Made by a program: the position numbers and the translations under genes. The notes beneath the pieces are model-generated. The model saw only the letters and a list, made by a program, of their open reading frames with translations. It did not search any database and had not been told where the DNA came from. From a virus: a DNA stretch of 38,031 nt. Shown one piece after another: positions 1 to 5,657 of this stretch. The stretch is taken from IMG/VR virus record IMGVR_UViG_3300042298_002127, positions 1 to 38,031 of that record; one strand, 5' to 3'. Every line of letters starts with the position of its first letter. Within the stretch, counting starts at the first letter, position 1.

Positions 1-1
1 G

Positions 2-496
2 TTACCCAACCGCGCCGATCTGCTGGGCAAACCGGCGCATCGTGATCCCCACCGGCTCGGCCTTGGCCTCGGGGCTGGCGGCGGTAACTTGTTTGTCCGT
101 GGTGATGTGGCGCACCAGCGCCATCGCGTTGACCTCGGCGTAGGCCTTGCGCTTGGCATCGTCGGGCATGTCGTTCGCAGACTGGATCGCGGCAATGATC
201 GCGTCGGCGGCGCGCTTGGCGCTGCGGCGGATGCGGCCCCGCGTGTGGGCGCCCAGCATGTGGGCGTCTTGCGGCTGCATCCGCATGTAGCCGGTGCCGC
301 GCACGCTGCCAAAGATGGCGCCGGTTTCGCGCGTGGCGACCTGCATGGCGCGGATGGCGAGATACCGGCGCTCCGCGATGCTGCGGCCGATGGCCTGCGA
401 CATGGCGGCATAGGTGACGGTGCCGCCAACCGGCGTGGCCGCGAACAGGTCGGCCAGGGCGCGGCATTCAGCGGAGAGGGATTGCGTGACGTTCAT
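2..496 (-). CDS. Conserved phage protein, probable winged-helix fold
   Basis: A 164-residue protein whose TAA stop lies at the window edge. Residues about 25-73 read like a winged-helix DNA-binding unit: a helix beginning TVTYAAMSQAIGR, a second helix RYLAIRAMQVATRE, then a beta hairpin GAIFGSVRGTGYMRM. I recall this helix-helix-wing pattern from small phage proteins of unknown role; that is recognition from memory, not a search. The C-terminal half is helical and basic. An AAGGA ribosome site lies about 7 bases before the ATG, the same AAGGAACC leader used by the gene at 690-1283, so the two are probably co-regulated. DNA-binding or recombination accessory function is an inference. Confidence 0.8.
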   Translation of the reverse strand: MNVTQSLSAECRALADLFAATPVGGTVTYAAMSQAIGRSIAERRYLAIRAMQVATRETGAIFGSVRGTGYMRMQPQDAHMLGAHTRGRIRRSAKRAADAIIAAIQSANDMPDDAKRKAYAEVNAMALVRHITTDKQVTAASPEAKAEPVGITMRRFAQQIGAVG

Positions 497-597
497 TGTG
501 GGTTCCTTGTGGGAGACGTTGCGGAGAGTGGCGTGGCGGTGCGCGGCGTGTCATGGCGAGGAGTTGAGGCGTGGTGCGGTGCGCGGGAAACGGGAGA

Positions 598-616
598 CAA
601 ACGAATCGTTGCGTTG
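598..616 (-). repeat. Leader repeat, copy 1
   Basis: A 19-base element (minus-strand reading CAACGCAACGATTCGTTTG) that recurs with one substitution at 1366-1384. Each copy lies 80-105 bases upstream of a leftward gene start (here the gene ending at 2). It could be a promoter part, an operator or a processing site; no canonical -35/-10 pair can be assigned. Confidence 0.5.
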
Positions 617-650
617 AGTAGCAGCGCGTAGCGTGACGCGGCATCGTGAT

Positions 651-680
651 GAGATGCGGCGAGATGCGCCGAGTTGCCGC
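651..680. repeat. Three tandem 10-base units in the intergenic leader
   Basis: GAGATGCGGC, GAGATGCGCC and GAGTTGCCGC follow one another in the 193-base gap between the genes ending at 690 and starting at 496. The gap has no open gene that I can support. Nearby bases are also low-complexity GCG-rich sequence. Confidence 0.45.
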
Positions 681-689
681 GCGCGGCGG

Positions 690-1283
690 CTACGCTGCAA
701 GCTGGCGGTTATCCTGCCACTTGATTTCTTCGATCTTGAACCGGCCGTTCGTGCCGCCCTTCTCCGGGCGGAACCGGCCCACGCCGATGAACATTCCGGC
801 CATCGTCAACATTTCGCGAAAGATATCCTCGCTGATGATCGGATCAAGAATGATCACATCGAACGTCGCGGACCACTTCGGCATTACCGGAAACTTGCGG
901 GGCACGCGCTTGCCGGAACCCCGGATGCCATCAGCGTTCGCGCTGATGGTCACAGCGTCCACGGTGGCGGGGTCGATGTTCAGCGCCGGATCATCCAGCA
1001 GCGTAATCCCGGCCGTGAATTTTGCCGTCCACGTCGCCTTGCCCTGGCCGGGAATCTGGCGCTTGGAATACTTGGCCGCGCTGGCGATGGCCTGGTGCAG
1101 CCCGTGCGCGGGGATCACGACCGTCTGCTTGCCGTCCCGCTCGGAGACGTTCAGCTTGGAGCGCCACGTGCGCTTATCGTAATCGTCGGGGCGTTCCCCT
1201 TCTAACTTTGGTTCGTCGTGCTGGCGCGACTGGCTCAGCGGCGTGATGCCGACGATGCGGACGGTGGCGATGCTGGTATTCAT
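690..1283 (-). CDS. Conserved phage protein with RAMP/Cas7-like sequence features
   Basis: A 197-residue protein of a family I recognise from tailed phages of several proteobacterial groups, without an established function. It opens with a beta strand followed by ITPLSQSR, has a central block rich in lysine and glycine (SKRQIPGQGKATW), and ends with the glycine-rich loop GVGRFRPEKGGTNGRF before a final strand. The N-terminal strand-plus-TPL motif and C-terminal glycine loop resemble the RAMP fold (Cas7, Cmr, Csm subunits), which binds single-stranded nucleic acid. That similarity is seen by eye only. The ATG has an AAGGA site 7 bases upstream. Its neighbour is a probable winged-helix protein. 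A single-strand-binding or annealing role is an inference. Confidence 0.85.
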   Translation of the reverse strand: MNTSIATVRIVGITPLSQSRQHDEPKLEGERPDDYDKRTWRSKLNVSERDGKQTVVIPAHGLHQAIASAAKYSKRQIPGQGKATWTAKFTAGITLLDDPALNIDPATVDAVTISANADGIRGSGKRVPRKFPVMPKWSATFDVIILDPIISEDIFREMLTMAGMFIGVGRFRPEKGGTNGRFKIEEIKWQDNRQLAA

Positions 1284-1365
1284 GGCGTGGTTCCTTGCGT
1301 TGTGGTGCTAAGCGAGGCGCGGCGCTGTGGCGCGTAGCGCAACAATGCGCAGCGGAGAAAAGCCT

Positions 1366-1415
1366 CAAACAAATCGTTGCGTTGCGGCGCGGTGCGGTGC
1401 GGTGCGGAGCGGAGC
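1366..1415 (-). repeat. Leader repeat copy 2 followed by CGCNN pentamer tract
   Basis: Bases 1366-1384 repeat the element at 598-616 with one mismatch. Running from about 1377 to 1415 is a five-base periodic tract (minus-strand reading CGCTC, CGCTC, then CGCAC three times, CGCGC, CGCAA, CGCAA). It sits in the 161-base gap upstream of the gene starting at 1283; no gene is visible in the gap. Such a tract can change length by slippage and so alter leader or promoter spacing. Confidence 0.5.
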
Positions 1416-1444
1416 GACGTGTTGCGTGGCGCAGCGGCGCGGGG

Positions 1445-1714
1445 TTATCTAAACGGCCACCATCGGCGGGGCGGCGGGGAAGGCGGGGGCCGCGCGGCCT
1501 CGGCGAGTTGGTCGGCCACGGCTTCGATGGCGAACACCAGCGCGCGCAACTCGACCAATTCACACTGAGGCAGCCGCCGGAGGTTGCCGGCTTCCAGTTT
1601 GCCGGCGAGTTGCGCGGCCATCTGGCGCAGGCGGATGCGCGCCGGGGTGGTGTCGTCCATGATCGCGCGGAGGGTGGGGGAGGCCAGGGTTTGGAAAGGG
1701 CGGATGGCGCTCAT
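1445..1714 (-). CDS. Small helical protein of unknown function
   Basis: An 89-residue protein that I do not recognise. Its start ATG overlaps the TGA stop of the upstream membrane-protein gene (ATGA), and a GGAGG site lies about 6 bases before it, so translation is coupled. Residues 15-73 are predicted helical with heptad-like leucine, isoleucine and alanine spacing, followed by a proline- and arginine-rich tail ending RRWWPFR. No membrane segment or catalytic motif is visible. Confidence 0.7.
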   Translation of the reverse strand: MSAIRPFQTLASPTLRAIMDDTTPARIRLRQMAAQLAGKLEAGNLRRLPQCELVELRALVFAIEAVADQLAEAARPPPSPPPRRWWPFR

Positions 1715-1893
1715 ACCATTGCCTCCCAAAGTGACACCGCCGCCGCAACCCAGCACACGACCATCGAAAGCCCGGCCCGCACGGCGGTTGTGTTCTCGCC
1801 CAGCCGCATGTTGAACGCGGCTTCCTGCGCGCAAATCAGGCCCCCCAGCGCGCACAGGGCGGCGGGAACCAGGTGCATCAAGTCCCAGGTCAT
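1711..1893 (-). CDS. Small two-span membrane protein
   Basis: A 60-residue protein with two hydrophobic helices (about residues 6-24 and 40-58) joined by a short polar loop carrying NMRLGENTT. The ATG overlaps the upstream TGA as ATGA; a longer reading from further upstream would run through the neighbouring gene and is rejected. Small inner-membrane proteins in early phage operons often alter host envelope functions or block superinfection, but nothing here shows which. Confidence 0.7.
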   Translation of the reverse strand: MTWDLMHLVPAALCALGGLICAQEAAFNMRLGENTTAVRAGLSMVVCWVAAAVSLWEAMV

Positions 1894-2144
1894 CGCCCCA
1901 CCTCCCGCACCGGACGCGGCGCCGGCAAACCCACCGGCAAGCGGAACGGGAGCGACGGGAACACCGCCTCGCGCATTTCGGCGAGCCAGGCCGTGTCCAT
2001 CGCCACCCATTCGGCCAGCGGCTCGCGCCACGCCGAGTCGGTTTCCTTGGCCAGCATGGCAATCTCTTGCGCCAGGGTGCGCTCAAAATCCTCCACGTCC
2101 TCGGGGGTGTAGACTTCCATGTAGAAGGGGATGCGGCGGGTCAT
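1890..2144 (-). CDS. Small acidic protein of unknown function
   Basis: An 84-residue protein starting MTRRIPFYMEVYTPEDVEDFERT. A strong GGAGG lies 7 bases before the ATG at 2144; a GTG one codon earlier is too close to the site. The start ATG overlaps the TGA of the upstream 55-residue gene by one base (TGATG), and its stop overlaps the next start (ATGA). The N-terminal part is acidic and helical and the C-terminal part proline-rich. No family was recognised. Confidence 0.7.
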   Translation of the reverse strand: MTRRIPFYMEVYTPEDVEDFERTLAQEIAMLAKETDSAWREPLAEWVAMDTAWLAEMREAVFPSLPFRLPVGLPAPRPVREVGR

Positions 2145-2311
2145 CACTTCACCTCCCTAATCAGCGGAAGCACATCAAACCCGCGCTCACGCAGCCGCTC
2201 GCGGACGTGCTCCAGTTCGTGGGGTTCAGCGCCGGGCAGCCAACGGTCGAGCGCGTAAGCCAGCGCGGCGTCGGCTGGCGGGGTTTCGTGGATGGAATGG
2301 ATGATAAGCAT
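2144..2311 (-). CDS. Tiny protein of unknown function, 55 residues
   Basis: A short reading frame beginning MLIIHSIHETPPADAAL and ending PLIREVK. Support is positional: its ATG overlaps the stop of the pentapeptide gene by one base (TGATG), its own stop overlaps the next start the same way, and it fills what would be the only gap in the operon. The composition (helical segment HELEHVRERLRERGFDVLP) looks like a real soluble protein. Confidence 0.65.
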   Translation of the reverse strand: MLIIHSIHETPPADAALAYALDRWLPGAEPHELEHVRERLRERGFDVLPLIREVK

Positions 2312-3144
2312 CAGATCAGCCCCCGCACACGCGCCACACGCTCGATATGATCCAGGATCGAAGACGTCTCGTCACGCATCGCCACGTCCTCGCGCTTTGC
2401 GTTGTGCGCGCGGTATTCGGCCAGCGTCAGGTTGCGGCACCCAGCGCGGATCATCATGTCGGCGCCTTTGATCCAGCCGACAAAGCGATAACCGTCGATG
2501 CGCTGCCCGCCGTCAATGATGTGCTGCGAGGCCAGATTGGCGTCGGCCAGATTGGCGCCGGCCAGATAGGCGCGGGCCAGATCGGCGCTGGCCAGATTGG
2601 CGTCGGCCAGATTGGCGCCGGCCAGATAGGCGCGGGCCAGATCGGCGCTGGCCAGATTGGCGTGGGCCAGATTGGCGCCGGCCAGATCGGCGCGGGCCAG
2701 ATCGGCGCGGGCCAGATAGGCGCGGGCCAGATCGGCGCGGGCCAGATTGGCGCCGGCCAGATTGGCGCCGGCCAGATTGGCGCCGGCCAGATCGGCGCCG
2801 GCCAGATTGGCGTCGGCCAGATTGGCGCCGGCCAGATTGGCGCTGGCCAGATTGGCGTCGGCCAGATTGGCGCCGGCCAGAGTGGCGTCGGCCAGATTGG
2901 CGCCGGCCAGATTGGCGCTGGCCAGATTGGCGTCGGCCAGATTGGCGCCGGCCAGATAGGCGCGGGCCAGATCGGCGCTGGCCAGATTGGCGCGGGCCAG
3001 ATTGGCGCCGGCCAAATCCGCGCGGGCCAGATTGGCGTCGGCCAGATTGGCGCCGGCCAGATTGGCGCGGGCGCCACCGTCGCCCAAGCGCCACTTCCGA
3101 TGTTCTTCCAGGATGTGCGACAGGTTGTCGCGGGGGTTCGTCAT
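2311..3144 (-). CDS. Pentapeptide-repeat protein
   Basis: A 277-residue protein. Residues about 27-205 consist of some 36 uninterrupted A(N/D)LXX pentapeptides, the pattern that folds into a right-handed square beta helix. Residues 206-277 form a separate domain (GYRFVGWIKGADMMIRAGCRNLTLAEY) that I recall as a common C-terminal partner of phage pentapeptide proteins. Some pentapeptide proteins, such as MfpA and Qnr, mimic DNA and protect or inhibit gyrase; whether this one does cannot be read from sequence. The ATG at 3144 overlaps the upstream TGA (TGATG). The DNA repeats are so exact that copy number probably changes often. Confidence 0.9.
   Translation of the reverse strand: MTNPRDNLSHILEEHRKWRLGDGGARANLAGANLADANLARADLAGANLARANLASADLARAYLAGANLADANLASANLAGANLADATLAGANLADANLASANLAGANLADANLAGADLAGANLAGANLAGANLARADLARAYLARADLARADLAGANLAHANLASADLARAYLAGANLADANLASADLARAYLAGANLADANLASQHIIDGGQRIDGYRFVGWIKGADMMIRAGCRNLTLAEYRAHNAKREDVAMRDETSSILDHIERVARVRGLI
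2530..3068 (-). repeat. 15-base tandem array with 60-base and 75-base higher-order copies
   Basis: About 36 units of 15 bases (core GCCAGATTGGCG on the plus strand) encode the pentapeptide helix. A 60-base block is identical at 2531-2590, 2591-2650 and 2921-2980. A 75-base block beginning near 2801 is repeated next to itself with one substitution. Codon-level identity shows recent duplication rather than protein-level selection alone. Confidence 0.9.
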
Positions 3145-3428
3145 CACAGCCACTCCCGGCTAAGCCGCGCCTGTTCCAGCGCCTTGTCCATCTGGGCGAG
3201 GAACGCCTCGCTATCGGCCAGCAGGTAGGCATGCGGCGGAATTTCCGTGCTGTCGAAATCCCACGAGAACGTGCGCAAACTGGCCATCGCCACGACGAGC
3301 GCGGCTCGGTAACGCTGCATGTTGTGAATATCGTCGGCCGTCGCCACAATCAGCGGCGGTTCGGGGCGGTAGGTGCCGCCGGGGCCGGCATCGTAAGCGC
3401 GGGAGTTGAAGTTATCGGGGTAGGGCAT
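3144..3428 (-). CDS. Small phage protein of unknown function
   Basis: A 94-residue protein starting MPYPDNFNSRAYDAG. GGAGG lies 6 bases before this ATG, which fixes the start; an upstream in-frame extension would overlap the preceding gene. The C-terminal half is helical (DSEAFLAQMDKALEQARLS), the middle carries LIVATADDIHNMQRYR. No known domain was recognised. Its stop overlaps the start of the pentapeptide gene by one base, so both are made from one mRNA. Confidence 0.7.
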   Translation of the reverse strand: MPYPDNFNSRAYDAGPGGTYRPEPPLIVATADDIHNMQRYRAALVVAMASLRTFSWDFDSTEIPPHAYLLADSEAFLAQMDKALEQARLSREWL

Positions 3429-3429
3429 G

Positions 3430-3651
3430 TTATGCCTCCACCGCGCGATGGGCCGCGATGCATCCGGCGTCCAGTCGCGTCCTGATTGCAGTGATCGGCA
3501 TCCGGCGCCCGCGAGCCGCAAGCAGAAACAGCATCAGAGAAAAATGGAGACTGCTAGACACGGCTTCCAAGCGGGCGCGCCGCTCGGCGGCATGCGCGGT
3601 GGCGCCGCACGTTGCGGCAATGATGGCTTGGTCGGTGGGGTAAGTTTGCAT
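3430..3651 (-). CDS. First gene of the leftward operon, small protein with one hydrophobic helix
   Basis: A 73-residue protein beginning MQTYPTDQAIIAATCGATAHAAERR, with GGAGG 6 bases before the ATG. Residues about 34-47 (SLHFSLMLFLLAAR) are hydrophobic and may be a short membrane or amphipathic helix, followed by a basic stretch. Being the promoter-proximal gene of the operon it should be expressed earliest and most strongly. No family was recognised. Confidence 0.6.
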   Translation of the reverse strand: MQTYPTDQAIIAATCGATAHAAERRARLEAVSSSLHFSLMLFLLAARGRRMPITAIRTRLDAGCIAAHRAVEA

Positions 3652-3791
3652 GGCGTCCTCCGTTTGTCTGACAATGAGAGTTTGGCATTGCGCGAAACAC
3701 CACGCAAGAGGTTTTACGCGCTTCGCAAATTTTTCCCGTGTCCCTGCAATTCCCCTTGCGCCGGATTGCGCGCGGTGACAATCTTCGCGCC
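3652..3791. promoter_or_regulatory. Divergent early control region with TTGCG/CGCAA elements
   Basis: This 140-base gap separates the leftward operon from the rightward early genes and is visibly richer in A+T than its surroundings. It holds TTGCG at 3688, 3756 and 3766 and the reverse form CGCAA at 3703 and 3724; the pair at 3688-3707 is an inverted repeat with a 10-base spacer. Spacing and orientation suggest operators for the Cro-like protein encoded immediately to the right. A leftward promoter may use TTGCGT with a -10 about 17 bases on. Exact promoters are uncertain. Confidence 0.55.
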
Positions 3792-3992
3792 ATGACACCC
3801 CTCCGCGAATATCTGTTCAGGCACCGTATCCGGCTGACGCAATTCGCGGCCGATGTGGGCGTGCCAATTTCAACGGCGCACGGCTGGGTGACAGGTCGCA
3901 GGACGCCGCCGCTTCATACGGCGGTCAAAATTGAGGAAATCACAAGCGGCGCCGTCAAGGTCCGCGATTTGGTGACGGTGAGGGCGCCATGA
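3792..3992 (+). CDS. Cro/YdaS-like helix-turn-helix regulator
   Basis: A 66-residue protein with a compact HTH: REYLFRHRIRLTQFAADVGVPISTAHGWVTGRRTPPL at about residues 4-40, the last helix (STAHGWVTGR) being the probable recognition helix. Size and position beside a divergent control region match Cro-type repressors. No strong ribosome site precedes the ATG, so it may be translated from a very short leader; an upstream extension reading from 3738 would add a basic stretch with no homology I recognise. It probably binds the TTGCG-containing region at 3652-3791. Confidence 0.8.
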   Translation: MTPLREYLFRHRIRLTQFAADVGVPISTAHGWVTGRRTPPLHTAVKIEEITSGAVKVRDLVTVRAP

Positions 3993-4879
3993 GTTCCAAC
4001 CACTCCGCTGATATCGCGGGCGCGGGCACGCCTGCGGGTGTGGTTGCCACCAGCGCGGGCCGGGGGCAGTTCCCGCGCGTTGGTGGAGAGTTGGGCACGG
4101 GCGGGCTTCTCCCCCCGGTTGAGCCTGCGGCGGGGGGCAGGCCCGTGTTCCATCCCCCGCACTTTTCCTCAAACTCGTTCCCGGCCGCTTCGTGCGCGCC
4201 GGGGGTGCTTTTTGAGGGGGCGCGCACGCCTGCCAGAAACCGCACAGGCGACCGCTACGGCAAGATGTTGGCGCTGCGCTGCGTCGGCCCTGTGCATGGC
4301 GAGGCGGAATACGTCTGGCAATGCGACTGCGGCGTCACGGTGCAGCGCAAGGCGCGGCACGTCGCGCGGATCGGCGAGGCGGCGAACTGCGGGTGCGTGA
4401 TCCGCGACCTGCGCATCGCACAGGCGGCGCGGCGCGCGGCGAAGCGCCAGGCCATCGCGAAACGCCTCGAAGAACGGGCGTGGACGGCGGAGGACGTGGA
4501 TGCGCTGCGGCGGGCGTGGATTGATTCCGCGATCCAGAATATGGACCTGCCGGGCCGCTTGGCCCGCACGTTAGTTGCCATCCGCGCCAAGGCGAACGCG
4601 CTGAACCTCGGCAAACGGCCTTTGGTTCTCGATGGCAAGCGCCGTGCAGCCGCACAGCGCGCGCTGGTGCAGGAGGCGCGGGCACAGCAGCGCCACCGCA
4701 TCGAGGCTTTGCAGGAAGAACTGGCGAACCCGGTAGAGCCGGAGCCGCCGGGACTGCGGGAAACCGAACGTCTGGTTCGCGCCCGCATGCTGATCCAGCG
4801 CGGCATTAGCGTCGCGTCGGTTGTTTACGGGTTGAAACTGACGGCCTTGGAACTGGCCGCGCTTAAGGGGGTGCGATGA
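3989..4879 (+). CDS. Zinc-ribbon and SANT/HTH-like DNA-binding protein
   Basis: A 296-residue protein overlapping the HTH gene by ATGA. Residues 87-137 form a zinc-ribbon unit with cysteines at 112, 114, 134 and 136 (WQCDCG and NCGC), preceded by GDRYGKMLAL; this matches a small domain I recall from many phage proteins (GxxFGxLxV...CDCGN...SCGC). Residues about 165-210 resemble a SANT/Myb-type helix bundle (WTAEDVDALRRAW ... LVAIRAKANALNLG). The C-terminal third is helical. Residues 1-80 are low-complexity and glycine/proline-rich, and true translation might start later. A sibling zinc ribbon is encoded at 8892-9095. A regulatory role is inferred. Confidence 0.75.
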   Translation: MSSNHSADIAGAGTPAGVVATSAGRGQFPRVGGELGTGGLLPPVEPAAGGRPVFHPPHFSSNSFPAASCAPGVLFEGARTPARNRTGDRYGKMLALRCVGPVHGEAEYVWQCDCGVTVQRKARHVARIGEAANCGCVIRDLRIAQAARRAAKRQAIAKRLEERAWTAEDVDALRRAWIDSAIQNMDLPGRLARTLVAIRAKANALNLGKRPLVLDGKRRAAAQRALVQEARAQQRHRIEALQEELANPVEPEPPGLRETERLVRARMLIQRGISVASVVYGLKLTALELAALKGVR

Positions 4880-5454
4880 GCGACTGGCCGGGGAAGGATT
4901 CGCAGCTTACCGCGTTGTGGGCGGAGGGGTTGCCTACCGCAGAAATTGGCCGGCGGCTGGGCGTGACGACCAACGCGGTAATCGGCCGCGCGCATCGCAT
5001 CAAACTGCCGCCCCGCCCGCCGGCTATTGGGCTGGAGGCGGTGGAACGGCGCCGGCTGGAGCGATGGGAGAGACTGCGGCCCATCATCGCGGCGGCGTTG
5101 CTGGCGGGCCAGTCGATGGAACGCATCGGCCGGCAGAATCAGATCAACCGCGAGACCGTCGGCAAGATCGTGCGCCATTTCGACCTGCGCCGCGCCAAGC
5201 CGCCCGCCTCCACCTACGTGCGGCCAGTTGTCGTCAAGCCGGCGTTCCGCGCTCAAAGCGTTTCCGACTTCCTCGCAGCCGGCGGGCAAATCACGCGCTG
5301 CCCCGCCGCCGCCGTTCACGCCACGACCGCCGACATGGGCGAGGGGCGGGAGGTGATCCGGGCGCATGCGGTGGCGATGGCGGGGGATGACGGCAACTGG
5401 ATACAGCGCGCGAAGAAGAAGATGGGGCGGTTTCATTTTGGGGTGGGCCCATGA
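4876..5454 (+). CDS. GcrA-like transcription regulator
   Basis: A 192-residue protein. Residues 1-48 match the GcrA family: WPGKDSQLTALWAEGLPTAE, then IGRRLGVTTNAVIGRAHRIKLP, the hallmark being AVIG(R/K)xHRxxL. In Alphaproteobacteria GcrA works with sigma-70 at promoters carrying CcrM-methylated GANTC sites. A second HTH-like block lies at about residues 66-104 (ALLAGQSMERIGRQNQINRETVGKIVRHFDL). The C-terminal part contains GGQITRCPA, which I recall from phage GcrA relatives. The start overlaps the upstream stop (ATGA). It probably redirects host transcription, perhaps in concert with the phage methyltransferase at 7275. Confidence 0.85.
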   Translation: MSDWPGKDSQLTALWAEGLPTAEIGRRLGVTTNAVIGRAHRIKLPPRPPAIGLEAVERRRLERWERLRPIIAAALLAGQSMERIGRQNQINRETVGKIVRHFDLRRAKPPASTYVRPVVVKPAFRAQSVSDFLAAGGQITRCPAAAVHATTADMGEGREVIRAHAVAMAGDDGNWIQRAKKKMGRFHFGVGP

Positions 5455-5657
5455 CCGACGACGAACTGAAGCAGGCCACGTACGCCGCTACACGCCGCAC
5501 GGCCACGCGTCCCGTGCGCGTGATCGGCCAGCCAACGATGGATAGCCCGCCGCGCATTGTCTACCGCGTCGATATGGAGGCGGAGGTGCGGGCGCAGATG
5601 AAGGCGGCGGGGTTTGAGTTTGCGGATGAAGCGCCGGGGCGGGGGAATTTCTACTGA
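5451..5657 (+). CDS. Small protein of unknown function
   Basis: A 68-residue protein whose ATG overlaps the upstream TGA (ATGA) and whose own TGA overlaps the helicase start by one base (TGATG). The tail VDMEAEVRAQMKAAGFEFADEAPG is acidic and helical. No family was recognised; its coupling between regulator and helicase genes suggests an early accessory role. Confidence 0.7.
   Translation: MTDDELKQATYAATRRTATRPVRVIGQPTMDSPPRIVYRVDMEAEVRAQMKAAGFEFADEAPGRGNFY

Noticed and set aside
1295-2350. Plus-strand 351-residue reading frame
   Set aside because: Runs against four coupled minus-strand genes and through the repeat leader; Arg/Pro/Ala-rich shadow composition.
2530-3068. CRISPR-like array
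   Set aside because: Units are 15 bases, contiguous without spacers, in frame, and encode pentapeptide repeats.
2347-3228. Plus-strand 293-residue GQIGA-repeat protein
   Set aside because: It is the complement of the pentapeptide array; the minus-strand gene has coupling, ribosome site and a conserved C-terminal domain.
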